From Janthinobacterium sp. J1-1 (GTDB lineage: Bacteria > Pseudomonadota > Gammaproteobacteria > Burkholderiales > Burkholderiaceae_D): a stretch of DNA of 64,000 nucleotides. The notes under the pieces are model-generated. The model was not told where the DNA came from. It did no database searches and saw only the letters and a program-made list of their open reading frames with translations. The position numbers and the translations under genes are program-made. The stretch's first letter is position 1, and the number at the start of each line of letters is the position of its first letter. The stretch lies in contig NZ_CP132339.1 in the NCBI RefSeq assembly GCF_030944405.1, positions 62,001 to 126,000 on the forward strand. Direction: 5' to 3'. Shown piece by piece: positions 16,554 through 27,062 of the stretch.

Positions 16554-17513
16554 TCAGGACTTGGCGCCCTTGGCGACCAGTTCCACCTTGGTTTCGATGG
16601 TGCCGCCCAGCTGGGCTTGCTTTTTCTTCTCGGCCAGCGCTTTCAGCACGGCTTCGATACCGAACACGGCTTGCTGCGAACCGAACTGGTCGGCGGTAGC
16701 CAGCACGCGGCCATCGGCCAGCATCGGCTTGATCGCGTTGATATTGTCGTAGCCCACCACCAGCACTTTACCGGTCTTGCCGGCGGCCTTGATGGCGGAG
16801 ATGGCGCCGATAGCCATGTTGTCGTTACCGGCCAGCAAAGCCTTGATGTTCGGATTGGCGTTCAGCATGGCGGCGGCGACCGTATTGGCCGGCGCGATTT
16901 CCCACTGGCCCGACTGTACGCTGACGACCTTGGCGCCGGCGGTAGCCATGGCGTCCTGGAAGCCCAGGGTGCGCTGCTGCGCGTTGTAGGTGGTCGATAC
17001 GCCTTCGATGATGCCGACCTGGTCACCCTTCTTGATCTGCTTGGCCAGGAAGTCGCCGACGATCTTGGCGCCTTTGCGGTTGTCCGGACCGACGAACGGG
17101 ATCGAAATGCCTTTTTCCTTCAGTGCGGCGTCATCGAGCTTGTTGTCGATATTGACCACGATAATGCCCGCGTCGACGGCTTTCTTCAGCACCGGCACCA
17201 GCGCTTTCGAGTCGGCCGGGGCGATCACCAGCGCGTTCACGCGCGAGACGATCATCTGCTCGACCAGCTTGATCTGGCTCGAGGTATCGGTTTCATCCTT
17301 GATGCCGTTCGACAGCAGGTCGTACTTGGCGGCATTGGCCTTCTGGTGCGCCTTGGCGCCGTTTTCCATGGTCAGGAAAAATTCGTTGGCGAGCGACTTC
17401 ATCACCAGCGCGACCTTCGGTTTGGCCGCCGTCTGCGCCATCGCTGGCAGGGCAGGCAGGGCGCACACGAGGGCGGCGGCGGCAATCATTTTGAGGCGAA
17501 TACGGGATGTCAT
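16554..17513 (-). CDS. rbsB: Ribose ABC transporter periplasmic binding protein
   Basis: The start at 17511-17513 (MTSRIRLKMIAAAALVC) has GGAGA about six bases upstream. A signal peptide (residues 1-27, ending AMAQ) is followed by a periplasmic-binding fold beginning KPKVALVMKSLANEFF. The mature protein would capture ribose and pass it to RbsC-RbsA. It is the first gene of the operon, 74 bases before rbsA, which may aid high expression of the binding protein. Ribose is inferred from the linked rbsK and rbsD; the binding protein family is broad. Confidence 0.93.
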   Translation of the reverse strand: MTSRIRLKMIAAAALVCALPALPAMAQTAAKPKVALVMKSLANEFFLTMENGAKAHQKANAAKYDLLSNGIKDETDTSSQIKLVEQMIVSRVNALVIAPADSKALVPVLKKAVDAGIIVVNIDNKLDDAALKEKGISIPFVGPDNRKGAKIVGDFLAKQIKKGDQVGIIEGVSTTYNAQQRTLGFQDAMATAGAKVVSVQSGQWEIAPANTVAAAMLNANPNIKALLAGNDNMAIGAISAIKAAGKTGKVLVVGYDNINAIKPMLADGRVLATADQFGSQQAVFGIEAVLKALAEKKKQAQLGGTIETKVELVAKGAKS

Positions 17514-17575
17514 GGCAGTCTCCAGGGTATGGTTGGGCAAGCACGTCTGAGCAATGCTTTTTTGTAAAACGCTTT

Positions 17576-17591
17576 GCGCAAACGTTTGCGC
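17576..17591. promoter_or_regulatory. LacI-type operator upstream of rbsB
   Basis: GCGCAAACGTTTGCGC is a perfect 16-bp palindrome with the central CG typical of LacI/GalR-family sites; three further flanking pairs on each side extend it with one mismatch. It lies 62 bases upstream of the rbsB start and eight bases downstream of a weak -35/-10 pair (TTGCAC at 17628-17623, CACACT at 17604-17599, minus strand), a position suited to repression. RbsR is the obvious candidate. Confidence 0.82.
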
Positions 17592-17660
17592 GAAGCGAAG
17601 TGTGCCTCAATGCCCTATCTCAGTGCAAGCGATTCTGTGTGTGCGGTGCAGCAAATTGTT

Positions 17661-17969
17661 TTAATGACTAATCATATTCGCGGAAAGGTCGCGTCGTTCG
17701 TGCAGGACGCGCAACACCTCGATCCAAGTGCCATTGATGCGATAGAACAGCAAAAAGGGGAAGCGGTCGAGCTGCCAGACACGCAGCGACTGGTCAGCAA
17801 GGAAATGGGCATAGCGCCGCGATCCGACACCGGGCTGAAGGCACAGGCCATGCAGCGTGGTTTCCAGTTCGGAGACGAAGCGCTCCGCTAACTCGGTGGA
17901 AATCTCGGCGTAGTAATCGGTAATTTCCAGCACGTCACTTTTGGCGACGGGCGCGAGCTTGAATTCCAC
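17661..17969 (-). CDS. ParE/RelE-family toxin
   Basis: The 102-residue protein shows the ParE fold pattern: an N-terminal strand (FKLAPVAKSDVLEI), two helices (YYAEISTELAERFVSELETTL), then strands with SRRYAHF, SLRVWQLDRFPFLLFYRI and the C-terminal IEVLRVLHERRDL. ParE toxins poison DNA gyrase; RelE relatives cleave mRNA. It follows the small antitoxin gene with a four-base gap. The target cannot be told from sequence alone. Confidence 0.85.
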   Translation of the reverse strand: MEFKLAPVAKSDVLEITDYYAEISTELAERFVSELETTLHGLCLQPGVGSRRYAHFLADQSLRVWQLDRFPFLLFYRINGTWIEVLRVLHERRDLSANMISH

Positions 17970-17973
17970 GGCC

Positions 17974-18168
17974 TTATCGCTTGGCGCGGATCCGTGCGCG
18001 CAGTTCGCTGGTCAACTCGGCGATACCCGTTGTTGGCGAAGGGCCGCTGTCGATGCCTTCCATGACGAGGTCGTACAGCCGGCGTTCCGCCTCGTTTTGC
18101 GGGCCAACTGCATCGGCGTCACGTGGCATCAGGAATTTTGGCGCCACAGGTGTGGTTACGGTAGTCAT
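17974..18168 (-). CDS. Small antitoxin of the ParD type
   Basis: A 64-residue acidic-to-basic protein includes LYDLVMEGIDSGPSPTTGIAELTSELRARIRAKR; the EG..SGPS segment followed by a helix is common in antitoxins that pair with ParE toxins. A classical ribbon-helix-helix N-terminus is not clear, so DNA binding is uncertain. It precedes the toxin gene, as expected. A TATAAT at 18180-18175 (minus strand) is only six bases ahead of its ATG, suggesting a leaderless mRNA. Confidence 0.72.
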   Translation of the reverse strand: MTTVTTPVAPKFLMPRDADAVGPQNEAERRLYDLVMEGIDSGPSPTTGIAELTSELRARIRAKR

Positions 18169-18174
18169 GGCTGA

Positions 18175-18203
18175 ATTATATGCCTGTTCGCTTTTGCCGT
18201 TGA
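18175..18203 (-). promoter_or_regulatory. Candidate promoter of the ParDE-like module
   Basis: On the minus strand a perfect TATAAT (18180-18175) lies 17 bases after a poor -35 (TCAACG). Initiation about seven bases past the -10 would fall on the A of the antitoxin ATG at 18168. Confidence 0.5.
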
Positions 18204-18242
18204 CAGCAACCCCGCATCAAGCCGGGTTGCTGCAACAAGCGC

Positions 18243-20600
<2,358 letters not shown>

Positions 20601-20722
20601 TTCAAACCTGACAGCTTGATTTCCACTGTTGGATTTTGGTGCAAAAAACGTTTATATTTCAATCACTTGTAAGCATGGCGCCGAGCTTTGCGGCAAGCAC
20701 GCCATGCATTCAAGGAACTTGC

Positions 20723-21007
20723 TTAAATCCCCATATTGGCCAGAATCTCGCCCAGCTCGCGCAGCGCCGGCTCCAGCTTCGGATGCTTGACGGCAAACTT
20801 GGCCGACAGTTCCTGGCTGCGCTCGGCCAGGCCGTAGGTGGTCGATTCCGGCTCTTCCTGCGCTTCCAGCGCGGCGCGCTTTTCCAGCAGCAGGTGAATG
20901 TCGCCATCGAGCTTTTGCAGCAAACCTTGCAACTCTTCATCGACGGGGCCGCTGGACTCCAGGTTGGACCGCAGCTGGTGTAACGATTCCTTGAGTTTGG
21001 TTTCCAT
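20723..21007 (-). CDS. DUF4404 family protein
   Basis: The 94-residue protein starts METKLKESLHQLRSNLE; AGGA sits about six bases before its ATG at 21005-21007. It is predicted almost fully helical, with a central acidic-and-aliphatic coiled-coil stretch and a C-terminal LEPALRELGEILANMGI. Members are small cytoplasmic proteins of unknown function. It is 11 bases downstream of the VF530 gene and probably co-transcribed. Confidence 0.8.
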   Translation of the reverse strand: METKLKESLHQLRSNLESSGPVDEELQGLLQKLDGDIHLLLEKRAALEAQEEPESTTYGLAERSQELSAKFAVKHPKLEPALRELGEILANMGI

Positions 21008-21018
21008 ATTTTTTCCTG

Positions 21019-21231
21019 TCAGTCGGTAAATTGCGTGTCCAGGTACAGCTGTTCCACCTTGCTCCTGGCCCACGGGGTCTTGCGTAAAAACTTCAGGCTC
21101 GACTTGATGCTCGGCTCGCTGATAAAGCAATTGATATCGATACGCTTGCCCAAACCATCCCAGCCGTAATGGGCTTGCAATCGCGTCACGATCGCTTCCA
21201 GGGTGACGCCATTCAAATCTTGCTGACTCAT
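21019..21231 (-). CDS. VF530-family (DUF2132) DNA-binding-like protein
   Basis: The 70-residue protein carries the family core [29 protein letters not shown] and [22 protein letters not shown]. The Vibrio VF530 structure resembles small DNA-binding folds, and the [10 protein letters not shown] segment is basic; binding to DNA is a family inference. GAGAG precedes the ATG by four to five bases. DUF4404 follows in the same direction. Confidence 0.88.
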   Translation of the reverse strand: MSQQDLNGVTLEAIVTRLQAHYGWDGLGKRIDINCFISEPSIKSSLKFLRKTPWARSKVEQLYLDTQFTD

Positions 21232-21344
21232 TGTTCTCTCTCGACTACACGTTTTGTATCTATCACTATCTTACTCAATTCTACGCCGCCCGCACGTTAC
21301 GCTTGCGTCGTCCGCTCAAGAACGATGCAAGCGCAGGCAGATTC

Positions 21345-23498
21345 TTACTGCGTTTTCAAACCACGGCGTTCCAGCAGCGGCTCGACAGTGGCGTCGCGGC
21401 CGCGGAAGTCGCGGAACAGCTGCAACGCGTCGACGCTGCCGCCGCGCGACAGCAGCTTGGTACGGAACCAGTCGCCGTTCTTGCGCGTGAGGCCGCCGTT
21501 TTCCTTGAACCAGTTGACCGACTCGGCATCGAGTTTTTCCGACCACAGGTAGGCGTAGTAGGCCGCCGAATAGCCGCCCGAGAAACTGTGCGAGAAATAG
21601 CTGGTGCGGTAGCGTGGCGGCACCGGCGCGTAGTCAACGCCGGCGTCCTTCAGCGACGCCGCTTCGAATGCCAGCACATCGGTCGGGATCTGGTTCGGCG
21701 CCAGCTGGTGCCAGCGCTGGTCGAGCAGGGCCGCCGACAGGTATTCGGTGGTCATGAAACCCTGGTTGAATTTCTTGGCCGCCATGACTTTGTCGAGCAA
21801 TTCCTGCGGCATGGCCGCGCCGCTCTGGTAGTGCTTCGCATAGTTCTGCAGCACTTCCGGCCAGACGGCCCACATCTCGTTGACCTGCGACGGGTATTCG
21901 ACAAAGTCGCTCGGCACGCTGGTGCCCGAGAAACGCGGATACTTCACGTTCGAGAACATGCCGTGCAGCGCATGGCCGAATTCGTGGAACATGGTGGTCA
22001 CTTCGTCGAACGTCAGCAGGGTCGGCTGGCCGGCCGGCGGCTTCGGAATATTGAGCTGGTTCGCCACCACCGGATGGGTGCCCATCAGGCTTGATTGCGA
22101 CACATATTCATTCATCCAGGCGCCGCCATGCTTGTTGCCGCGCGCATAGAAGTCGGCGATAAACAGCGCCAGCTGCTTGCCGTTGGCGTCGATCACGTCA
22201 TACACGCGCACGTCCGGGTTATACACCGGCAAGTCTTTACGTTCCTTGAAGCTGATGCCGTACAACTTGTTGGCGGCAAAAAACACGCCGTTGTTCAGCA
22301 CGCTATTGAGTTCCAGGTAGGGCTTCAGCTGGTTCTCGTCGAAATTGAAACGTTGATTACGCAGCTTGTCGGTATAGATGGCCCAGTCGGCGGCCGCCAC
22401 GGTAAAACCGCCTTTCTCCGCGTCGACCAAACCCTGCAGGTCGGCCGCTTCGCGGCGCGCATTGGCCACGGCCGGTTTGGCCAGTTCCGACAGCAGGGTG
22501 TTGACGGCGGTGGTGGTTTTCGCCGTCTGGTCTTCCAGCGAATACGCCGCGTAGTTCGGGTAGCCCAGCAGGGTGGCGCGTTCGGCGCGCAGCTTGGCCA
22601 GCTTCAGCACGATGGCGCGGTTGTCGAATTCGCCGCCCTGGCTGCCGCGGTTCAGCGACGCATCCATCAGGCGCTGGCGCGTGGCGCGGTTGGTGAGTAC
22701 GGCCAGCGCCGGCTGGCCGCTGGTGTTGACCAGGGCGATGACGAACTTGCCGTCCAGACCGCGCTCCTTGGCGGCGGCGGCGGCCGTGTCGATATCGCTG
22801 TCGGTCATGCCGGCCAGTTCCTCGCGCGTGTTCACCACCAGGCCCTTGGCGTTGGTTTCCTTCAGCACGTTCTGCGCGAAGGCCGTTTCCAGGCCTGCCT
22901 GCTCGGCATTGAAGGCTTTCAGCTTGTCCTTGTCGGCGTCGGACAGCTTGGCGCCGGCGCGCACGAAATCGGTGTGGTAGCGGTCCAGCAGGCGCAGCGA
23001 TTCGGCGTCCAGGCCCAGCTGGTCGCGCTTGGCGTACAGGGTGTCGATGCGGGTAAACAGTTTCGGATTGAGGCTGATGGCGTCCGCGTGGGCGGCCAGC
23101 TTCGGCGACACATCCACCTCCACCGCTTCGAGCACCGCGTTGGTATTGGTCGAGGTCATGTTGCTGAAAATGCTCTGCACGCGGTGCAGCAGCTGGCCCG
23201 TACGCTCGAGCGCCACGATGGTGTTTTCAAACGTCGGCGCCTGGCGGTTATTGGCGATCGCATTGACTTCGGCCAGCTGGCGCTTCATGCCTTCGGCAAA
23301 CGCCGGCGCGTAATGCGCGTCCTTGATCAGGCCGAACTGCGGCATCTGGAACGGCAGCGGGCTGGCCTTGAGCAGCGGATTTTGCGCGCTAACGGCGGCA
23401 GCGGGCGCGGCTTTCGTGGCAGCGGCGGCCATGGCTTGCGGAGCGGCGTGGGCCAGCATGACGCTGGCGGCGATGACGAGCAGTTGTGGACGGATCAT
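21345..23498 (-). CDS. Exported M3-family metallopeptidase (dipeptidyl carboxypeptidase-like), copy 1
   Basis: The start at 23496-23498 gives a 717-residue protein with a signal peptide (MIRPQLLVIAASVMLAHAAPQAMAA), so it is predicted periplasmic. The zinc site is His505-Glu-Phe-Gly-His509 in TMFHEFGHALHGMFS, with the third ligand in the downstream helix. The C-terminal FSHSFSGGYSAAYYAYLWSEKLDA is the M3 signature. It would remove C-terminal dipeptides or short oligopeptides. It is the downstream member of a tandem pair with the gene at 23680-25830, to which it is closely similar over its whole length. Confidence 0.92.
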   Translation of the reverse strand: MIRPQLLVIAASVMLAHAAPQAMAAAATKAAPAAAVSAQNPLLKASPLPFQMPQFGLIKDAHYAPAFAEGMKRQLAEVNAIANNRQAPTFENTIVALERTGQLLHRVQSIFSNMTSTNTNAVLEAVEVDVSPKLAAHADAISLNPKLFTRIDTLYAKRDQLGLDAESLRLLDRYHTDFVRAGAKLSDADKDKLKAFNAEQAGLETAFAQNVLKETNAKGLVVNTREELAGMTDSDIDTAAAAAKERGLDGKFVIALVNTSGQPALAVLTNRATRQRLMDASLNRGSQGGEFDNRAIVLKLAKLRAERATLLGYPNYAAYSLEDQTAKTTTAVNTLLSELAKPAVANARREAADLQGLVDAEKGGFTVAAADWAIYTDKLRNQRFNFDENQLKPYLELNSVLNNGVFFAANKLYGISFKERKDLPVYNPDVRVYDVIDANGKQLALFIADFYARGNKHGGAWMNEYVSQSSLMGTHPVVANQLNIPKPPAGQPTLLTFDEVTTMFHEFGHALHGMFSNVKYPRFSGTSVPSDFVEYPSQVNEMWAVWPEVLQNYAKHYQSGAAMPQELLDKVMAAKKFNQGFMTTEYLSAALLDQRWHQLAPNQIPTDVLAFEAASLKDAGVDYAPVPPRYRTSYFSHSFSGGYSAAYYAYLWSEKLDAESVNWFKENGGLTRKNGDWFRTKLLSRGGSVDALQLFRDFRGRDATVEPLLERRGLKTQ

Positions 23499-23634
23499 GA
23501 CATCTTTCAAAGTGCAGGGAAGAACCGCGACCATGTCGCGGACCAGTGGCAAATGATAGCAGGGCGATCCGCCAGCGTGGCGGCGCGGGCCGAATGCGCG
23601 GTTTACCACGGCGCCGGTTTTGATACCCCAAATA

Positions 23635-23667
23635 AAAAATGGCCGCCAGTCCATGGCGGCCATTTTT
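23635..23667. terminator. Terminator between the two M3 peptidase genes
   Basis: A 14-bp perfect stem (AAAAATGGCCGCCA with TGGCGGCCATTTTT) closes a five-base loop; A- and T-runs on either side allow termination on both strands. It ends the upstream peptidase gene, so the tandem copies are likely independent transcription units. Confidence 0.9.
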
Positions 23668-23679
23668 AGCTTAGCGAGC

Positions 23680-25830
23680 TTATTTGCCCGTCAGGCCGCG
23701 GCGTTCCAGCAGCGGCTCGATTTTCGCATCGCGGCCGCGGAAGTCGCGGAACAGTTGCAGCGCATCGGCGCTGCCGCCGCGCGACAGCAGCTTGGCGCGG
23801 AACCAGTCGCCGTTCTTGCGCGTCAGGCCGCCGTTTTCCTTGAACCATTCGACCGTGTCGGCGTCGAGCTTTTCCGACCACAGGTAGGCGTAGTAGCCGG
23901 CCGAATAGCCGCCCGCAAACGCGTGCGAGAAATACGTGGTGCGGTAGCGTGGCGGCGCCGGCGCAAAATCGATGCCGGCGTCCGTCAGGGCGGCTTTTTC
24001 AAACGCCAGCACGTCGGTCGGGATCTGGGCCGGGGTCAGCTGGTGCCAGCGCTGGTCGAGCAGGGCCGAGGCCAGGTACTCGGTGGTTTTATAGCCCTGG
24101 TTGAAATTGTCGGCCGCCGTCACTTTCGCCAGCAGTTCGGCGGGAATCGCCACGCCCGTCTGGTAGTGCTTTGCGTAGTTCTGCAGCACTTCCGGCCACA
24201 GCGCCCACATTTCATTGACCTGCGACGGGTATTCGACGAAGTCGCGCGGCACGCTGGTGCCCGAGAAACGCGGGTATTTCACGTTCGAGAACATGCCGTG
24301 CAGCGCATGGCCGAATTCGTGGAACATGGTGGTCACTTCGTCGAACGTCATCAGGGTCGGCTGGCCCGCTTCCGGCTTCGGAATGTTCAGGTTGTTGGCG
24401 ATCACCGGCTGGTTGCCCAGCAGGGCCGACTGGCTGACATAGGCATTGGCCCAGGCGCCGCCGCGCTTGTTGCTGCGCGCATAAGGGTCGAGCGTGAAGA
24501 TGGCCAGTTGCTTGCCGTCTTCATTGAACACGTCGAACACCAGCATGTCGGCGTTGTACACCGGCAGGTCGGTACGCTGCTTGAAGGAGAGGCCGTACAG
24601 CTTGCCGGCGGCAAAGAACACGCCCTTGGTCAGCACGCTGTTCATCTCGAAATACGGCTTCAATTGGTTCTGGTCGAAGTTGTAGCGTTCGGCGCGCACC
24701 TTGTCGCTGTAATAGGCCCAGTCGCTGGCGGCGACCTTGAAACCGCCTTTGCCGGCATCGATCACCTTCTGGATATCGTCCGCTTCGCGGCGCGCGTTGA
24801 CGACGGCCGGTTTCGCCAGTTCGCCCAGCAGCGCGTTGACGGCGGTGGTGGTCTTGGCGGTCTGGTCTTCCAGCGAATAGGCCGCGTAGTTCGGGTAGCC
24901 CATCAGCGCGGCACGCTCGGCGCGCAGCTTGGCCAGGTCCAGCACCACTTGCCGGTTGTCGAACTCGCCGCCATGGCTGCCGCGCGCCTGCGAGGCGGCC
25001 ATGATGCGTTCGCGCAGCGCGCGGTTGGTCAGCTGCGACAGCGGCGCCTGGCCAGTGGTGTTGACCAGCGCGATCACATACTTGCCGTCCAGGCCACGTT
25101 TCTTGGCAAGGCCGGCGGCCACTTCGATCGCGGCCGGCGGCAGGCCATCGAGTTCTTCACGCGTATCGACGACGACCGCCGAAGCGTTCAATTCCTTCAG
25201 CACGTTCTGTGCAAAGGTGGTCGACAGGGCTGCCAGCTGGCCGTTGTAGGTCTTCAGCTTGTCCTTGTCGGCAGCCGACAGCTTGGCGCCGGCGCGCACG
25301 AAGTCCGTATTGTAGCGCTCCAGCAAGCGTGTCGATTCGGCATCGAGACCCAGCTTGTCGCGCTTGGCGTACAAGGCGCTGATGCGCTGATACAGCTTGC
25401 CATTGAGCATGATCGCGTCGCTATGAGCCGCCATTTTTGGCGCCAGCTCGCGTTCCAGTCCCTGGATCGTCTCGTTGGTGTTCGAGCCCGACATCACCGA
25501 AAACACGGTGCGCACACGGCCCAGCAGCTGGCCCGCGCGTTCCATGGCCACGATGGTGTTGTCGAAGGTGGCCGCTTTCGGATTGTTGGCGATTGCATTG
25601 ATCTCCGCCAGGTGCGCTGCCATGCCGGCCGTAAAGGCGGGCGCGTAATCGGCGTCCTGCACCTTGTCGAAAGCGGGGTAATGGAAAGGCAGGGTGCTGG
25701 CTTGCGCAAACGGATTGCTGGCAGGCAGGGCGACCGCGATGGTAGCGGCGGCTGGCGCCTTGGTCGCGGCAAAAGCGGCTGGCGCCAGCATCAGGCTGGC
25801 GGCGATGACGAGCAGTGTTGGACGGGTCAT
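23680..25830 (-). CDS. Exported M3-family metallopeptidase (dipeptidyl carboxypeptidase-like), copy 2
   Basis: The 716-residue paralog of the preceding gene starts at 25828-25830 with signal peptide MTRPTLLVIAASLMLAPAAFAA. The HEFGH zinc motif begins at His504, the M3 C-terminal signature reads FSHAFAGGYSAGYYAYLWSEKLDAD, and active-site tyrosines and the loop around it match copy 1. Differences are clustered near the substrate region (RSNKRGGAWANAYVSQSALLGNQPV versus RGNKHGGAW.. in copy 1), which could mean different peptide preference. Similarity extends into the 5' untranslated sequence. Confidence 0.92.
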   Translation of the reverse strand: MTRPTLLVIAASLMLAPAAFAATKAPAAATIAVALPASNPFAQASTLPFHYPAFDKVQDADYAPAFTAGMAAHLAEINAIANNPKAATFDNTIVAMERAGQLLGRVRTVFSVMSGSNTNETIQGLERELAPKMAAHSDAIMLNGKLYQRISALYAKRDKLGLDAESTRLLERYNTDFVRAGAKLSAADKDKLKTYNGQLAALSTTFAQNVLKELNASAVVVDTREELDGLPPAAIEVAAGLAKKRGLDGKYVIALVNTTGQAPLSQLTNRALRERIMAASQARGSHGGEFDNRQVVLDLAKLRAERAALMGYPNYAAYSLEDQTAKTTTAVNALLGELAKPAVVNARREADDIQKVIDAGKGGFKVAASDWAYYSDKVRAERYNFDQNQLKPYFEMNSVLTKGVFFAAGKLYGLSFKQRTDLPVYNADMLVFDVFNEDGKQLAIFTLDPYARSNKRGGAWANAYVSQSALLGNQPVIANNLNIPKPEAGQPTLMTFDEVTTMFHEFGHALHGMFSNVKYPRFSGTSVPRDFVEYPSQVNEMWALWPEVLQNYAKHYQTGVAIPAELLAKVTAADNFNQGYKTTEYLASALLDQRWHQLTPAQIPTDVLAFEKAALTDAGIDFAPAPPRYRTTYFSHAFAGGYSAGYYAYLWSEKLDADTVEWFKENGGLTRKNGDWFRAKLLSRGGSADALQLFRDFRGRDAKIEPLLERRGLTGK

Positions 25831-25960
25831 GACATCTTTCAAAGAACGCAAGAGAACCGCGATTGTGTCGCGGACCAGCCTGAAATAATAACAGCCGGAC
25901 ATACTTGCGTCACCCGCAACAACCGCAGGTATCACACACCGCAGTAATGATCAGTAGCGA

Positions 25961-26176
25961 TCAGTAGTGTGGCGGGCGCTCGTTGACCTGCCCGCCATTG
26001 GCCTGCTGCGCGCCGTCGCGCACATGCTCGCCCAGCTTGTGCAGCATCGCTTCGAGCTGGTCGATGCGGCGCCCCTGCTGGTACACCATCTGGTTCAGCG
26101 ACTCGACCAGGTCTTCCTGCTGCGCCAGCTTGATTTCGATATCGACGAAACGATTTTCCATCTGTTCATTGTCCAT
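25961..26176 (-). CDS. slyX: SlyX-like small coiled-coil protein
   Basis: The 71-residue protein starts MDNEQMENRFVDIEIKLAQQ and continues EDLVESLNQMVYQQGRRIDQLEAMLHKL, a heptad-like coiled coil, with the C-terminal ERPPHY typical of SlyX. Function is unknown; members are small cytoplasmic helices thought to oligomerise. The ATG at 26174-26176 matches the usual N-terminus; an ATG nine codons upstream is possible. It is divergent from the toxin-antitoxin pair. Confidence 0.88.
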   Translation of the reverse strand: MDNEQMENRFVDIEIKLAQQEDLVESLNQMVYQQGRRIDQLEAMLHKLGEHVRDGAQQANGGQVNERPPHY

Positions 26177-26306
26177 AGTGCTCACGGTGATTCCTGGCAT
26201 CAAACGCGCATTTTACTCTCCCGGCAAGGCGATCCACCGCAAGCCGGCTGCCATCTCGGCCATCAAGGACGATATTGTTGACTATGCTGGTCATGCGACA
26301 AACCCC

Positions 26307-26334
26307 TTGACGAGTGAGAACAAGCGATTACAAT
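26307..26334 (+). promoter_or_regulatory. Candidate promoter of the toxin-first addiction module
   Basis: TTGACG (26307-26312) and TACAAT (26329-26334) are separated by 16 bases. The -10 element overlaps the first ATG (26333-26335), so translation of mRNA from this promoter must begin further in, for example at TTG 26363-26365. Confidence 0.55.
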
Positions 26335-26725
26335 GGATACGTCAGCTGATATTGAACCGTGTTTGATCGAGACCTTCAAGACGGCCGAGTATCGCCGCTG
26401 GGAAGGCAAGCTGCATGATGTTGCGGCCGCCGCCATCGACGCGCGCATCAAGAACCTGCAACACGGCAAAAAGGGCGACTGGCGCTCGGTGGGAGACGGC
26501 GTGTGCGAACTGCGCTTCTTGCAAACGGGCCCCGGATGGCGCGTGTATTTTCACGAAACCAATCTGGGCTGCCTGATCCTGCTGCTGCTCGGTGGCGACA
26601 AGTCCAGCCAACAACACGATATCGGCAAGGCAAAAAAGATCCTCGCCGAATTGAAAGCCACGCAGGCGGCGATCAGGAAACAGAAGCAGGCCGCCTTTAA
26701 CGCCAGCCAAGGAAGAAAAAAATGA
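26333..26725 (+). CDS. RelE/HigB-type toxin (addiction module killer protein)
   Basis: The protein carries FKTAEYRRWEGKLHDVAAAAIDARIKNL, then RFLQTGPGWRVYFHE and the motif LLLLGGDKSSQQHDIGKAKKIL, the hallmark of the addiction-module killer (HigB-like) group. Such toxins cleave mRNA on the ribosome. From the first ATG it has 130 residues, longer than the usual 95-105; starting at TTG 26363 would give 120. The antitoxin gene follows with a four-base overlap (toxin-first order, as in higBA). A basic Lys-rich tail (KATQAAIRKQKQAAFNASQGRKK) exceeds the family norm. Confidence 0.88.
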   Translation: MDTSADIEPCLIETFKTAEYRRWEGKLHDVAAAAIDARIKNLQHGKKGDWRSVGDGVCELRFLQTGPGWRVYFHETNLGCLILLLLGGDKSSQQHDIGKAKKILAELKATQAAIRKQKQAAFNASQGRKK

Positions 26726-27060
26726 ACCATGATTACGACTTTGATCTCAACGATCTCGACGCGCTGGGCCTGACCCGCTTCGATCCCGCGCAGCACCTGA
26801 CCAGCCCCGAAGCGGTGGCCGCCTACATGAGCGAAATCGTCGCCACCGGCAACGCCGAGCTGTTCCAGTCAGCCATGAACGACGTGGTGCGCGCGCATGG
26901 CATGGGCAAGGTGGCCGCCAAAGCCGACATCACGCGCGAAGGCGCGTATAAAGCGTTACGGGAAGGCAGCAAGCCGCGCTTCGAGACCATCCTGAAAATG
27001 CTCGATGCGCTCGGCATGCAGTTTGCCATCGTGCCCAAGGCAGCACAGGACGCCGGCTGA
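26722..27060 (+). CDS. HigA-like antitoxin with helix-turn-helix
   Basis: The 112-residue addiction module antidote protein overlaps the toxin stop (ATGA). The C-terminal half is a lambda-repressor-like helix-turn-helix (GMGKVAAKADITREGAYKALREGSKPRFETILKMLDALGM), with the AYKAL and KPRFET features typical of this antidote family. It should neutralise the toxin and repress the shared promoter. Its N-terminal region (DYDFDLNDLDALGLTRFDPAQHL) probably binds the toxin. Confidence 0.9.
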   Translation: MNHDYDFDLNDLDALGLTRFDPAQHLTSPEAVAAYMSEIVATGNAELFQSAMNDVVRAHGMGKVAAKADITREGAYKALREGSKPRFETILKMLDALGMQFAIVPKAAQDAG

Positions 27061-27062
27061 AT

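Noticed and set aside
22095..25947. Long plus-strand frames opposite both M3 peptidases
   Set aside because: They mirror the paralogous genes, repeat each other only because the sense genes are duplicated, and show no domain.
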